Assembly (NCBI RefSeq): GCF_964340395.1
Contig: NC_135557.1
Coordinates: 124,001-188,000 of the forward strand
Length of the DNA stretch: 64,000 bases
Origin: Glandiceps talaboti
Taxonomy: Eukaryota > Hemichordata > Enteropneusta > Spengelidae
Direction: 5' to 3'
This document shows positions 27,085 to 39,819 of the stretch, piece after piece. How positions within the stretch are numbered: position 1 is the stretch's first letter; each line of letters starts with the position of its first letter. The position numbers were made by a program, and so were the translations under genes. The notes under the pieces are model-generated. The model did no database searches. It was not told the DNA's origin and saw only the letters and a list, made by a program, of their open reading frames with translations.

Positions 27085-28770
27085 AAACCTGTCGCAAACC
27101 GGTTTAAAACCAGTGAAAACTGGTCAAAACCTGTGCAAACAGGTCAAACATCTCCAAACCGGTAAAAAAAAACCTATCCAAACCTGTCCAAAATAGGTGC
27201 AAACAACTCAAAACCCGTCAAAACCAGTCAAAACTTGTCCAAACCTGTCCAAACCTGTCCAAACCGGTCCAAACCGGTCGAAAACCTATCGAAACTGGTC
27301 CACAACCAGTGCAAACAAGTCAAAACTGATCAAAACCAGTCAACACCGGTTTAAAACCGGTCAAAACTGATCAAAACTGGTCAAAACCTGTCAAAACCGG
27401 TTCAAAACCAGTCAACACAGCTTTAAAACCGATCAAAACTGATCAAAACTGGTCAAAACCTGTGCAAACCTGTCAAACCGGTCCAAACCGGTCAAAAATA
27501 GGTGCAAACAACTCAAAACCCGTCAAAACCGATCAATACTTGTCAAAACATGTCCAAACCTTTCCAAACCGGTCCAAACCGGTCGAAAACCCATCCAAAT
27601 TGGTCTAAAACCAGTGCAAACAAGTCAAAACTGATCAAAACCAGTCAACACCGGTTTAAAACCGATCAAAACTGATCAAAACTGATCAAAACCTGTCGCA
27701 AACCGGTTTAAAACCAGTGAAAACTGGTCAAAACCTGTGCAAACAGGTCAAACATCTCCAAACCGGTAAAAAAAAACCTATCCAAACCTGTCCAAAATAG
27801 GTGCAAACAACTCAAAACCCGTCAAAACCAGTCAAAACTTGTCCAAACCTGTCCAAACCTGTCCAAACCGGTCCAAACCGGTCGAAAACCTATCGAAACT
27901 GGTCCACAACCAGTGCAAACAAGTCAAAACTGATCAAAACCAGTCAACACCGGTTTAAAACCGGTCAAAACTGATCAAAACTGGTCAAAACCTGTCAAAA
28001 CCGGTTCAAAACCAGTCAACACAGCTTTAAAACCGATCAAAACTGATCAAAACTGGTCAAAACCTGTGCAAACCTGTCAAACCGGTCCAAACCGGTCAAA
28101 AATAGGTGCAAACAACTCAAAACCCGTCAAAACCGATCAATACTTGTCAAAACATGTCCAAACCTTTCCAAACCGGTCCAAACCGGTCGAAAACCCATCC
28201 AAATTGGTCTAAAACCAGTGCAAACAAGTCAAAACTGATCAAAACCAGTCAACACCGGTTTAAAACCGATCAAAACTGATCAAAACTGATCAAAACCTGT
28301 CGCAAACCGGTTTAAAACCAGTGAAAACTGGTCAAAACCTGTGCAAACAGGTCAAACATCTCCAAACCGGTAAAAAAAAACCTATCCAAACCTGTCCAAA
28401 ATAGGTGCAAACAACTCAAAACCCGTCAAAACCAGTCAAAACTTGTCCAAACCTGTCCAAACCTGTCCAAACCGGTCCAAACCGGTCGAAAACCTATCGA
28501 AACTGGTCCACAACCAGTGCAAACAAGTCAAAACTGATCAAAACCAGTCAACACCGGTTTAAAACCGGTCAAAACTGATCAAAACTGGTCAAAACCTGTC
28601 AAAACCGGTTCAAAACCAGTCAACACAGCTTTAAAACCGATCAAAACTGATCAAAACTGGTCAAAACCTGTGCAAACCTGTCAAACCGGTCCAAAGCGGT
28701 CAAAAATAGGTGCAAACAACTCAAAACCCGTCAAAACCGATCAATACTTGTCAAAACATGTCCAAACCTT
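27085..28770 (+). repeat. 604-bp tandem higher-order repeat, about 2.8 units
   Basis: Three successive copies are marked by an A9 tract in CCGGTAAAAAAAAACC at 27,164, 27,768 and 28,372, exactly 604 bp apart. A CACAGCTTTAAAACC variant also recurs with the same spacing. The match ends near 28,775, where AGGTCGAAACCTTTCG replaces the expected units. Related A9-A10 copies reappear near 31,373 and 32,963. Confidence 0.85.
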
Positions 28771-31700
28771 TCCAAACAGGTCGAAACCTTTCGAAAACCC
28801 ATCCAAATTGGTCTAAAACCAGTGCAAACAAGTCAAAACTGATCAAAACCAGTCAACACCGGTTTAAAACCGATCAAAACTGATCAAAACTGATCAAAAC
28901 CTGTCGCAAACCGGTTTAAAACCAGTGAAAACTGGTCAAAACCTGTGCAAACAACATCTCCAAACCGGTCAAAAACCAATCCAAACCTGTCCAAAATAGG
29001 TGCAAACAACTCAAAACCCGTCAAAACCAGTCAAAACTTGTCCAAACCTGTCCAAACCTGTCCAAACCGGTCCAAACCGGTCGAAAACCTATCGAAACTG
29101 GTCCACAACCAGTGCAAACAAGTCAAAACTGATCACAACCAGTCAACACCGGTTTAAAACCGGTCAAAACTGATCAAAACTGGTCAAAACCTGTCAAAAC
29201 CGGTTCAAAACCAGTCAACACAGGTTTAAAACCGATCAAAACTGATCAAAACTGGTCAAAACCTGTCAAAACCGATCAAACTTGTCAAAACATGTCCAAA
29301 CCTTTCCAAACCGGTCCAAACCAGTCGAAAACCCATCCAAACTGGTCTAAAACCAGTGCAAACAAGTCAAAACTGATCAAAACCAGTCAACACCTGTTTA
29401 AAACCGATCAAAACTGGTCAAAACCTGTCGCAAACCGGTTTAAAACCAGTGAAAACTGGTCAAAACCTGTGCAAACCTGTCAAACCGGTCCAAACCGGTC
29501 AAAAATAGGTGCAAACAACTCAAAACCCGTCAAAACCGACAAACTTGTCAAAACCTGTCCAAACCTTTCCAAACCGGTCCAAACCAGTCGAAAACCCATC
29601 CAAACTGGTCTAAAACCAGTGCAAACAAGTCAAAACTGATTAAAACCAGTCAACACCGGTTTAAAACCGATCAAAACTGGTCAAAACCTGTCGCAAACCG
29701 GTTTAAAACCAGTGAAAACTGGTCAAAACCCGTGCAAACCTGTCAAACCGGTCAAAACCGGTCAAAAATAGGTGCAAACAACTCAAAACCGATCAAAACT
29801 TGTCAAAACCTGTCAAAACCTTTCCAAACCGGTCCAAACCGGTCGAAAACCAATCCAAACTGGTCTAAAACCAGTGCAAACAAGTCAAAACTGATCAAAA
29901 CCAGTCAACATCGGTTTAAAACCGATCAAAACTGATCAAAACTGGTCAAAACCTGTCGCAAACCGGTTTAAAACCAGTGAAAACTGGTCAAAACCTGTGC
30001 AAACAGGTCAAACATCTCCAAACCGGTCAAAAACCTACCCAAACCTGTCCAAAATAGGTGCAAACAACTCAAAACCCGTCAAAACCAGTCAAAACTTGTC
30101 CAAACCTGTCCAAACCTGTCCAAACCGGTCCTAACCGGTCGAAAACCTATCGAAACTGGTCCAAAACCAGTCCAAACAAGTCAAAACTGATCAAAACCAG
30201 TCAACACCGGTTTAAAACCGGTCAAAACTGATCAAAACTGGTCAAAACCTGTCAAAACCGGTTCAAAACCAGTCAACACCGGTTTAAAACCGGTCAAAAC
30301 TGATCAAAACTGGTCAAAACCTGTGCAAACCTGTCAAACCTATCCGAACCTGTCCAAAATAGGTGCAAACAACTCAAAACCCGTCAAAACCAGTCAAAAC
30401 TTGTCCAAACCTGTCCAAACCTGTCCAAACCGGTCCAAACCGGTCGAAAACCTATCGAAACTGGTCCAAAAAATAGTGCAAACAAGTCAAAACTGATCAA
30501 AACCAGTCAACACCGGTTTAAAACCGGACAAAACTGATCAAAACTGGTCAAAACCTTTCAAAACCGGTTCAAAACCAGTCAACACAGGTTTAAAACCGAT
30601 CAAAACTGATCAAAACTGGTCAAAACCTGTGCAAACCTGTCAAACCGGTCCAAACCAGTCAAAAATAGGTGCAAACAACTCAAAACCCGTCAAAACCGAT
30701 TAAAACTTGTCAAAACATGTCCAAACCTTTCCAAACCGGTCCAAACCAGTGGAAAACCCATCCAAACTGGTCTAAAACCAGTGCAAACAAGTCAAAACTG
30801 ATCAAAACCAGTCAACACCGGTTTAAAACCGATCAAAACTGATCAAAACTGGTCAAAACCTGTCGCAAACCGGTTTAAAACCAGTAAAAACTGGTCAAAA
30901 CTTGTGCAAACAGGTCAAACGTCTCCAAACCGGTCAAAAACCTATCCAAAACTGTCCAAAATAGGTGCAAACAACTCAAAACCGGTTCAAAACCAGTCAA
31001 CACAGGTTTAAAACCGATCAAAACTGGTCAAAATCTGTCGCAAACCGGTTTAAAACTAGTGAAAACTGGTCAAAACCTGTGCAAACCTGTCAAACCGGTC
31101 CAAACCGGTCAAAAATAGGTGCAAACAACTCAAAACCCGTCAAAACCGAACAATACTAGTCAAAACATGTCCAAACCTTTCCAAACCGGTCAAAACCAGT
31201 CGAAAACCCATCCAAACTGGTCTGAAACCAGTGCAAACAAGTCAAAACAGATCAAAACCAGTCAACACCGGTTTAAAACCGATCAAAACTGGTCAAAACC
31301 TGTCGCAAACCGGTTTAAAACCAGTGAAAACTGGTCAAAACCTGTGCAAACAGGTCAAACATCTCCAAACCGGTAAAAAAAAACCTATCCAAACCTGTCC
31401 AAAATAGGTGCAAACAACTCAAAACCCGTCAAAACCAGTCAAAACTTGTCCAAACCTGTCCAAACCTGTCCAAACCGGTCCAAACCGGTCGAAAACCTAT
31501 CGAAACTGGTCCACAACCAGTGCAAACAAGTCAAAACTGATCAAAACCAGTCAACACCGGTTTAAAACCGGTCAAAACTGATCAAAACTGGTCAAAACCT
31601 GTCAAAACCGGTTCAAAACCAGTCAACACAGCTTTAAAACCGATCAAAACTGATCAAAACTGGTCAAAACCTGTGCAAACCTGTCAAACCGGTCCAAACC

Positions 31701-34688
31701 GATCAAAAATAGGTGCAAACAACTCAAAACCCGTCAAAACCGATCAATACTTGTCAAAACATGTCCAAACCTTTCCAAACAGGTCGAAACCTTTCGAAAA
31801 CCCATCCAAATTGGTCTAAAACCAGTGCAAACAAGTCAAAACTGATCAAAACCAGTCAACACCGGTTTAAAACCGATCAAAACTGATCAAAACTGATCAA
31901 AACCTGTCGCAAACCGGTTTAAAACCAGTGAAAACTGGTCAAAACCTGTGCAAACAACATCTCCAAACCGGTCAAAAACCAATCCAAACCTGTCCAAAAT
32001 AGGTGCAAACAACTCAAAACCCGTCAAAACCAGTCAAAACTTGTCCAAACCTGTCCAAACCTGTCCAAACCGGTCCAAACCGGTCGAAAACCTATCGAAA
32101 CTGGTCCACAACCAGTGCAAACAAGTCAATACTGATCACAACCAGTCAACACCGGTTTAAAACCGGTCAAAACTGATCAAAACTGGTCAAAACCTGTCAA
32201 AACCGGTTCAAAACCAGTCAACACAGGTTTAAAACCGATCAAAACTGATCAAAACTGGTCAAAACCTGTCAAAACCGATCAAACTTGTCAAAACATGTCC
32301 AAACCTTTCCAAACCGGTCCAAACCAGTGGAAAACCCATCCAAACTGGTCTAAAACCAGTGCAAACAAGTAAAAACTGATCAAAACCAGTCAACACCGGT
32401 TTAAAACCGATCAAAACTGATCAAAACTGGTCAAAACCTGTCGCTAACCGGTTTAAAACCAGTAAAAACTGGTCAAAACCTGTGCAAACAGGTCAAACGT
32501 CTCCAAACCGGTCAAAAACCTATCCAAAACTGTCCAAAATAGGTGCAAACAACTCAAAACCGGTTCAAAACCAGTCAACACAGGTTTAAAACCGATCAAA
32601 ACTGGTCAAAATCTGTCGCAAACCGGTTTAAAACTAGTGAAAACTGGTCAAAACCTGTGCAAACCTGTCAAACCGGTCCAAACCGGTCAAAAATAGGTGC
32701 AAACAACTCAAAACCCGTCAAAACCGAACAATACTAGTCAAAACATGTCCAAACCGGTCCAAACCGGTCCAAACCAGTCGAAAACCCATCCAAACTGGTC
32801 TGAAACCAGTGCAAACAAGTCAAAACAGATCAAAACCAGTCAACACCGGTTTAAAACCGATCAAAACTGATCAAAACTGGTCAAAACCTGTCGCAAACCG
32901 GTTTAAAACCAGTGAAAACTGGTCAAAACCTGTGCAAACAGGTCAAACATCTCCAAACCGGTAAAAAAAAAACCTATCCAAACCTGTCCAAAATAGGTGC
33001 AAACAACTCAAAACCCGTCAAAACCAGTCAAAACTTGTCCAAACCTGTCCAAACCTGTCCAAACCGGTCCAAACCGGTCGAAAACCTATCGAAACTGGTC
33101 CACAACCAGTGCAAACAAGTCAAAACTGATCAAAACCAGTCAACACCGGTTTAAAACCGGTCAAAACTGATCAAAACTGGTCAAAACCTGTCAAAACCGG
33201 TTCAAAACCAGTCAACACAGCTTTAAAACCGATCAAAACTGATCAAAACTGGTCAAAACCTGTGCAAACCTGTCAAACCGGTCCAAACCGGTCAAAAATA
33301 GGTGCAAACAACTCAAAACCCGTCAAAACCGATCAATACTTGTCAAAACATGTCCAAACCTTTCCAAACAGGTCGAAACCTTTCGAAAACCCATCCAAAT
33401 TGGTCTAAAACCAGTGCAAACAAGTCAAAACTGATCAAAACCAGTCAACACCGGTTTAAAACCGATCAAAACTGATCAAAACTGATCAAAACCTGTCGCA
33501 AACCGGTTTAAAACCAGTGAAAACTGGTCAAAACCTGTGCAAACAACATCTCCAAACCGGTCAAAAACCAATCCAAACCTGTCCAAAATAGGTGCAAACA
33601 ACTCAAAACCCGTCAAAACCGATTAAAACTTGTCAAAACATGTCCAAACCTTTCCAAACCGGTCCAAACCGGTCGAAAACCTATCGAAACTGGTCCAAAA
33701 AATAGTGCAAACAAGTCAAAACTGATCAAAACCAGTCAACACCGGTTTAAAACCGGACAAAACTGATTAAAACTGGTCAAAACCTGTCAAAACCGGTTCA
33801 AAACCAGTCAACACAGGTTTAAAACCGATCAAAACTGATCAAAACTGGTCAAAACCTGTGCAAACCTGTCAAACCGGTCCAAACCAGTCAAAAATAGGTG
33901 CAAACAACTCAAAACCCGTCAAAACCGATTAAAACTTGTCAAAACATGTGCAAACTTTTCCAAACCGGTCCAAACCAGTGGAAAACCCATCCAAACTGGT
34001 CTAAAACCAGTGCAAACAAGTCAAAACTGATCAAAACAAGTCAACACCGGTTTAAAACCGATCAAAACTGATCAAAACTGGTCAAAACCTGTCGCAAACC
34101 GGTTTAAAACCAGTGAAAACTGGTCAAAACCTGTGCAAACAGGTCAAACGTCTCCAAACCGGTCAAAAACCTATCCAAAACTGTCCAAAATAGGTGCAAA
34201 CAACTCAAAACCCGTCAAAACCAGTCAAAACTTGTCCAAACCTGTCCAAACCTGTCCAAACCGGTCCAAACCGGTCGAAAACCTATCGAAACTGGTCCAC
34301 AACCAGTGCAAACAAGTCAAAACTGATCAAAACCAGTCAACACCGGTTTAAAACCGGTCAAAACTGATCAAAACTGGTCAAAACCTGTCAAAATCGGTTC
34401 AAACCAGTCAACACAGGTTTAAAACCGATCAAACTGATCAAAACTGGTCAAAACCTGTCGCAAACCGGTCAAACCGGTCAAAACCGGTCACAAATAGGTG
34501 TAAACAACAAAAAACCCGTCAAAACCGATCAAAACTTGTCCAAACCTGTCCAAACCTTTCAAAACCGGTCCAAACCGGTCGAAAACCAGTGCAAACAAGT
34601 CAAAACTGATCAAAACCAGTCAACACTGGTTTTAAACCGGTCAAAACTGATCAAAACTGGTCAAAACCTGTGCAAACATATCAAAACC

Positions 34689-34866
34689 GGTCCAGAACCT
34701 GTCCAAACCGGTCCAAACCTGTCCAAAACCATTCCAAACCCGGCACAACATGTCCAAACCGGTCCAAAACTATTGCAAAGAAGACAAAAAAGGTCAAAAC
34801 CTGTCCATACCGGTTTTAAACCAGTCAAATCTGATCATAATTAATTAAAACATAAACAATACTGTC
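34689..34866 (+). repeat. Satellite A marker segment M, diverged form, copy 10
   Basis: 178 bp, exactly one 10-bp unit longer than the CTAG-type copies. It begins GGTCCAGAACC, has CACAACATGTCC, AAAGAAGACAAAA and GATCATAATTAATTAAAAC, and is followed directly by segment D. It is a separate subfamily confined to 34-44 kb. Confidence 0.88.
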
Positions 34867-35169
34867 AAAACCCGACCAAACCGCAAACCGGTCGACACCT
34901 GTCCAAACCTGTTCTGTACAGGTTTAAATGAGTCAAAACCTGTGCAAACCTGTCTAAACGGTCCAAACCGGTCGAAAACCTATCCAAGGCGGACCAAAAC
35001 TGGTGAAAATGAGTCAATACCGGTCAAAACCTTCCAAATTGGTTATAATCAGGTGAAAACAGATCAAAACTGGTCAAAACCTGTCAAAACTGGTTCAAAC
35101 CTGTCGAAATCTATCGAAACCAGTCCAAAACTGGTGAAAACAAGTCAAAACCGATCAAAAACAGTCAAC
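34867..35169 (+). repeat. Satellite A segment D, copy 1 (short)
   Basis: This is the most diverged stretch of satellite A. It includes CCCGACCAAACCGC, a hairpin at 34,905-34,925, CCAAGGCGGACC and TTGGTTATAATCAGG. Compared with the other three copies it lacks 132 bp (13 units). The gap is bounded by AGTCAACAC on both sides in the longer copies, as expected for slippage or unequal exchange. Confidence 0.85.
34905..34925. other. Perfect hairpin in segment D
   Basis: Stem AAACCTGT / ACAGGTTT (8 bp) with loop TCTGT. The same hairpin lies at 37,896, 41,491 and 43,307, in all four D copies. No function is implied by sequence alone. Confidence 0.75.
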
Positions 35170-37123
35170 ACAGGTTTAAACCGATCAAACTGATCAAAAC
35201 TGGTCAAAACCTGTCGCAAACCGGTCAAACCGGTCCAAACCTTTCAAAAATAGGTGCAAACAACTCAAAACCCGTCAAAACCGATCAATATTTGTCAAAA
35301 CATGTCCAAACCTTTCCAAACAGGTCGAAACCTTTCGAAAACCCATCCAAATTGGTCTAAAACCAGTGCAAACAAGTCAAAACTGATCAAAACCAGTCAA
35401 CACCGGTTTAAAACCGATCAAAACTGATCAAAACTGATCAAAACCTGTCGCAAACCGGTTTAAAACCAGTGAAAACTGGTCAAAACCTGTGCAAACAACA
35501 TCTCCAAACCGGTCAAAAACCAATCCAAACCTGTCCAAAATAGGTGCAAACAACTCAAAACCCGTCAAAACCAGTCAAAACTTGTCCAAACCTGTCCAAA
35601 CCTGTCCAAACCGGTCCAAACCCGGCCGGTCGAAAACCTATCGAAACTGGTCCACAACCAGTGCAAACAAGTCAAAACTGATCACAACCAGTCAACACCG
35701 GTTTAAAACCGGTCAAAACTGATCAAAACTGGTCAAAACCTGTCAAAACCGGTTCAAAACCAGTCAACACCGGTTTAAAACCGATCAAAACTGATCAAAA
35801 CTGATCAAAACCTGTCGCAAACCGGTTTAAAACCAGTGAAAACTGGTCAAAACCTGTGCAAACAACATCTCCAAACCGGTCAAAAACCAATCCAAACCTG
35901 TCCAAAATAGGTGCAAACAACTCAAAACCCGTCAAAACCAGTCAAAACTTGTCCAAACCTGTCCAAACCTGTCCAAACCGGTCCAAACCGGTCGAAAACC
36001 TATCGAAACTGGTCCAAAACCAGTGCAAACAAGTCAAAACTGATCAAAACCAGTCAACACCGGTTTAAAACCGGTCAAAACTGATCAAAACTGGTCAAAA
36101 CCTGTCAAAACCGGTTCAAAACCAGTCAACACAGGTTTAAAACCGATCAAAACTGATCAAAACTGGTCAAAACCTGTGCAAACCTGTCAAACCTATCCGA
36201 ACCTGTCCAAAATAGGTGCAAACAACTCAAAACCCGTCAAAACCAGTCAAAACTTGTCCAAACCTGTCCAAACCTGTCCAAACCGGTCCAAACCGGTCGA
36301 AAACCTATCGAAACTGGTCCACAACCAGTGCAAACAAGTCAAAACTGATCAAAACCAGTCAACACCGGTTTAAAACCGGTCAAAACTGATCAAAACTGGT
36401 CAAAACCTGTCAAAATCGGTTCAAACCAGTCAACACAGGTTTAAAACCGATCAAAACTGATCAAAACTGGTCAAAACCTGTGCAAAACTGTCAAACCGGT
36501 CCAAACCAGTCAAAAATAGGTGCAAACAACTCAAAACCCGTCAAAACCGATTAAAACTTGTCAAAACATGTCCAAACCTTTCCAAACGGGTCCAAACCAG
36601 TGGAAAACCCATCCAAACTGGTCTAAAACCAGTGCAAACAAGTCAAAACTGATCAAAACCAGTCAACACCGGTTTAAAACCGATCAAAACTGATCAAAAC
36701 TGGTCAAAACCTGTCGCAAACCGGTTTAAAACCAGTAAAAAATGGTCAAAACCTGTGCAAACAGGTCAAACGTCTCCAAACCGGTCAAAAACCTATCCAA
36801 AACTGTCCAAAATAGGTGCAAACAACTCAAAACCCGTCAAAACCCGTCAAAACCGTTTAAAACCGATCAAAACTGGTCAAAATCTGTCGCAAACCGGTTT
36901 AAAACTAGTGAAAACTGGTCAAAACCTGTCCAAACCTGTCCAAACCGGTCCAAACCGGTCGAAAACCTATCGAAACTGGTCCAAACCTAGTGCAAACAAG
37001 TCAAAACTGATCAAAACCAGTCAACATCGGTTTAAAACCGATCAAAACTGATCAAAACTGGTCAAAACCAGTTCAAAACCTGTCGCAAACCGGTTTAAAA
37101 CCAGTAAAAACTGGTCAAAACCT

Positions 37124-38160
37124 GTGCAAACAGGTCAAACGTCTCCAAACCGGTCAAAAACCTATCCAAAACTGTCCAAAATAGGTGCAAACAACTCAAA
37201 ACCCGTCAAAACCAGTCAAAACTTGTCCAAACCTGTCCAAACCTGTCCAAACCGGTCCAAACCGGTCGAAAACCTATCGAAACTGGTCCACAACCAGTGC
37301 AAACAAGTCAAAACTGATCAAAACCAGTCAACACCGGTTTAAAACCGGTCAAAACTGATCAAAACTGGTCAAAACCTGTCAAAATCGGTTCAAACCAGTC
37401 AACACAGGTTTAAAACCGATCAAACTGATCAAAACTGGTCAAAACCTGTCGCAAACCGGTCAAACCGGTCAAAACCGGTCACAAATAGGTGTAAACAACA
37501 AAAAACCCGTCAAAACCGATCAAAACTTGTCCAAACCTGTCCAAACCTTTCAAAACCGGTCCAAACCGGTCGAAAACCAGTGCAAACAAGTCAAAACTGA
37601 TCAAAACCAGTCAACACTGGTTTTAAACCGGTCAAAACTGATCAAAACTGGTCAAAACCTGTGCAAACATATCAAAACCGGTCCAGAACCTGTCCAAACC
37701 GGTCCAAACCTGTCCAAAACCATTCCAAACCCGGCACAACATGTCCAAACCGGTCCAAAACTATTGCAAAGAAGACAAAAAAGGTCAAAACCTGTCCATA
37801 CCGGTTTTAAACCAGTCAAATCTGATCATAATTAATTAAAACATAAACAATACTGTCAAAACCCGACCAAACCGCAAACCGGTCGACACCTGTCCAAACC
37901 TGTTCTGTACAGGTTTAAATGAGTCAAAACCTGTGCAAACCTGTCTAAACGGTCCAAACCGGTCGAAAACCTATCCAAGGCGGACCAAAACTGGTGAAAA
38001 TGAGTCAATACCGGTCAAAACCTTCCAAATTGGTTATAATCAGGTGAAAACAGATCAAAACTGGTCAAAACCTGTCAAAACTGGTTCAAACCTGTCGAAA
38101 TCTATCGAAACCAGTCCAAAACTGGTGAAAACAAGTCAAAACCGATCAAAAACAGTCAAC
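37124..38160 (+). repeat. 2,991-bp-offset duplication, right copy
   Basis: Counterpart of 34,133-35,169. It carries the full-length D segment, so the 132-bp difference arose after, or together with, the duplication. Confidence 0.82.
37680..37857 (+). repeat. Satellite A marker segment M, diverged form, copy 11
   Basis: 178 bp, with the same AAAGAAGACAAAA and ATTAATTAAAAC variants as the copy 2,991 bp upstream. Confidence 0.88.
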
Positions 38161-38260
38161 ACCGGTTTAAAACCGGTCAAAACTGATCAAAACCGGTCAA
38201 AACCTGTCAAAACCGGTTCAAACCTGTCGAAACCTATCTAAACCAGTCCAAAACTGATGC
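37858..38260 (+). repeat. Satellite A segment D, copy 2
   Basis: 403 bp, the full-length form. It is collinear with the copy at 34,867 (offset 2,991) up to the AGTCAACAC site, then continues through ACCTATCTAAACC to ACTGATGC. Confidence 0.85.
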
Positions 38261-39495
38261 AAACAAGTCAAAACCGATCAAAACCAGTCAACACAGGTTT
38301 AAACCGATCAAACTGATCAAAACTGGTCAAAACCTGTCGCAAACCGGTCAAACCGGTCCAAACCTTTCAAAAATAGGTGCAAACAACTCAAAACCCGTCA
38401 AAACCGATCAATACTTGTCAAAACATGTCCAAACCTTTCCAAACAGGTCGAAACCTTTCGAAAACCCATCCAAATTGGTCTAAAACCAGTGCAAACAAGT
38501 CAAAACTGATCAAAACCAGTCAACATCGGTTTAAAACCGATCAAAACTGATCAAAACTGGTCAAAACCTGTCGCAAACCGGTTTAAAACCAGTGAAAACT
38601 GGTCAAAACCTGTGCAAACAAGTCAAACATCTCCAAACCGGTCAAAAACCTATCCAAACCTGTCCAAAATAGGTGCAAACAACTCAAAACCCGTCAAAAC
38701 CAGTCAAAACTTGTCCAAACCTGTCCAAACCTGTCCAAACCGGTCCAAACCGGTCGAAAACCTATCGAAACTGGTCCAAAACCAGTGCAAACAAGTCAAA
38801 ACTGATCAAAACCAGTCAACACCGGTTTAAAACCGGTCAAAACTGATCAAAACTGGTCAAAACCTGTCAAAACCGGTTCAAAACCAGTCAACACAGGTTT
38901 AAAACCGATCAAAACTGATCAAAACTGGTCAAAACCTGTGCAAACCTGTCAAACCTATCCGAACCTGTCCAAAATAGGTGCAAACAACTCAAAACCCGTC
39001 AAAACCAGTCAAAACTTGTCCAAACCTGTCCAAACCGGTCCAAACCGGTCGAAAACCTATCGAAACTGGTCCAAAAAATAGTGCAAACAAGTCAAAACTG
39101 ATCAAAACCAGTCAACACCGGTTTAAAACCGGACAAAACTGATCAAAACTGGTCAAAACCTTTCAAAACCGGTTCAAAACCAGTCAACACAGGTTTAAAA
39201 CCGATCAAAACTGATCAAAACTGGTCAAAACCTGTGCAAACCTGTCAAACCGGTCCAAACCAGTCAAAAATAGGTGCAAACAACTCAAAACCCGTCAAAA
39301 CCGATTAAAACTTGTCAAAACATGTCCAAACCTTTCCAAACCGGTCCAAACCAGTGGAAAACCCATCCAAACTGGTCTAAAACCAGTGCAAACAAGTCAA
39401 AACTGATCAAAACCAGTCAACACCGGTTTAAAACCGATCAAAACTGATCAAAACTGGTCAAAACTTGTCGCAAACCGGTTTAAAACCAGTAAAAA

Positions 39496-39819
<324 letters not shown>

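Larger units (their letters stand above)
34133..35169 (+). repeat. 2,991-bp-offset duplication, left copy
   Basis: Matches 37,124-38,160 at a constant offset of 2,991 bp. It covers M copy 10 and segment D copy 1. Both copies share a one-base-short unit (CGATCAAACTGATC) and CAAATAGGTGTAAAC. Confidence 0.82.
1..39495 (+). repeat. Satellite A main array (10-11 bp unit)
   Basis: This is an uninterrupted tandem array whose unit is close to AAAACCGGTC. Common core variants are ACTGGT, ACCAGT, ACCGAT, ACTGAT, ACCTGT and ACTTGT. Nearly every unit begins with AAA or AAAA and is 10 or 11 bp long. In the block 13,073-13,398 I count 32 units in 326 bp, a mean of 10.19 bp. The + strand is A- and C-rich throughout and I see no inverted block, so orientation is constant. 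Units are arranged in nested higher-order repeats listed separately. Three zones can be told apart: about 1-17.5 kb carries the M marker in its CTAG form; about 26-34 kb carries an A9-A10 tract or a shortened CAACATCTCC variant; 34-39 kb carries a diverged M form plus the D segment. I do not recognise the family and see no gene within it. Confidence 0.97.

Noticed and set aside
27085-28770. A9 tract as a retroelement poly(A) tail
   Set aside because: The tract lies inside ordinary satellite units, repeats with the 604-bp period, and has no adjacent element sequence or target-site duplication.
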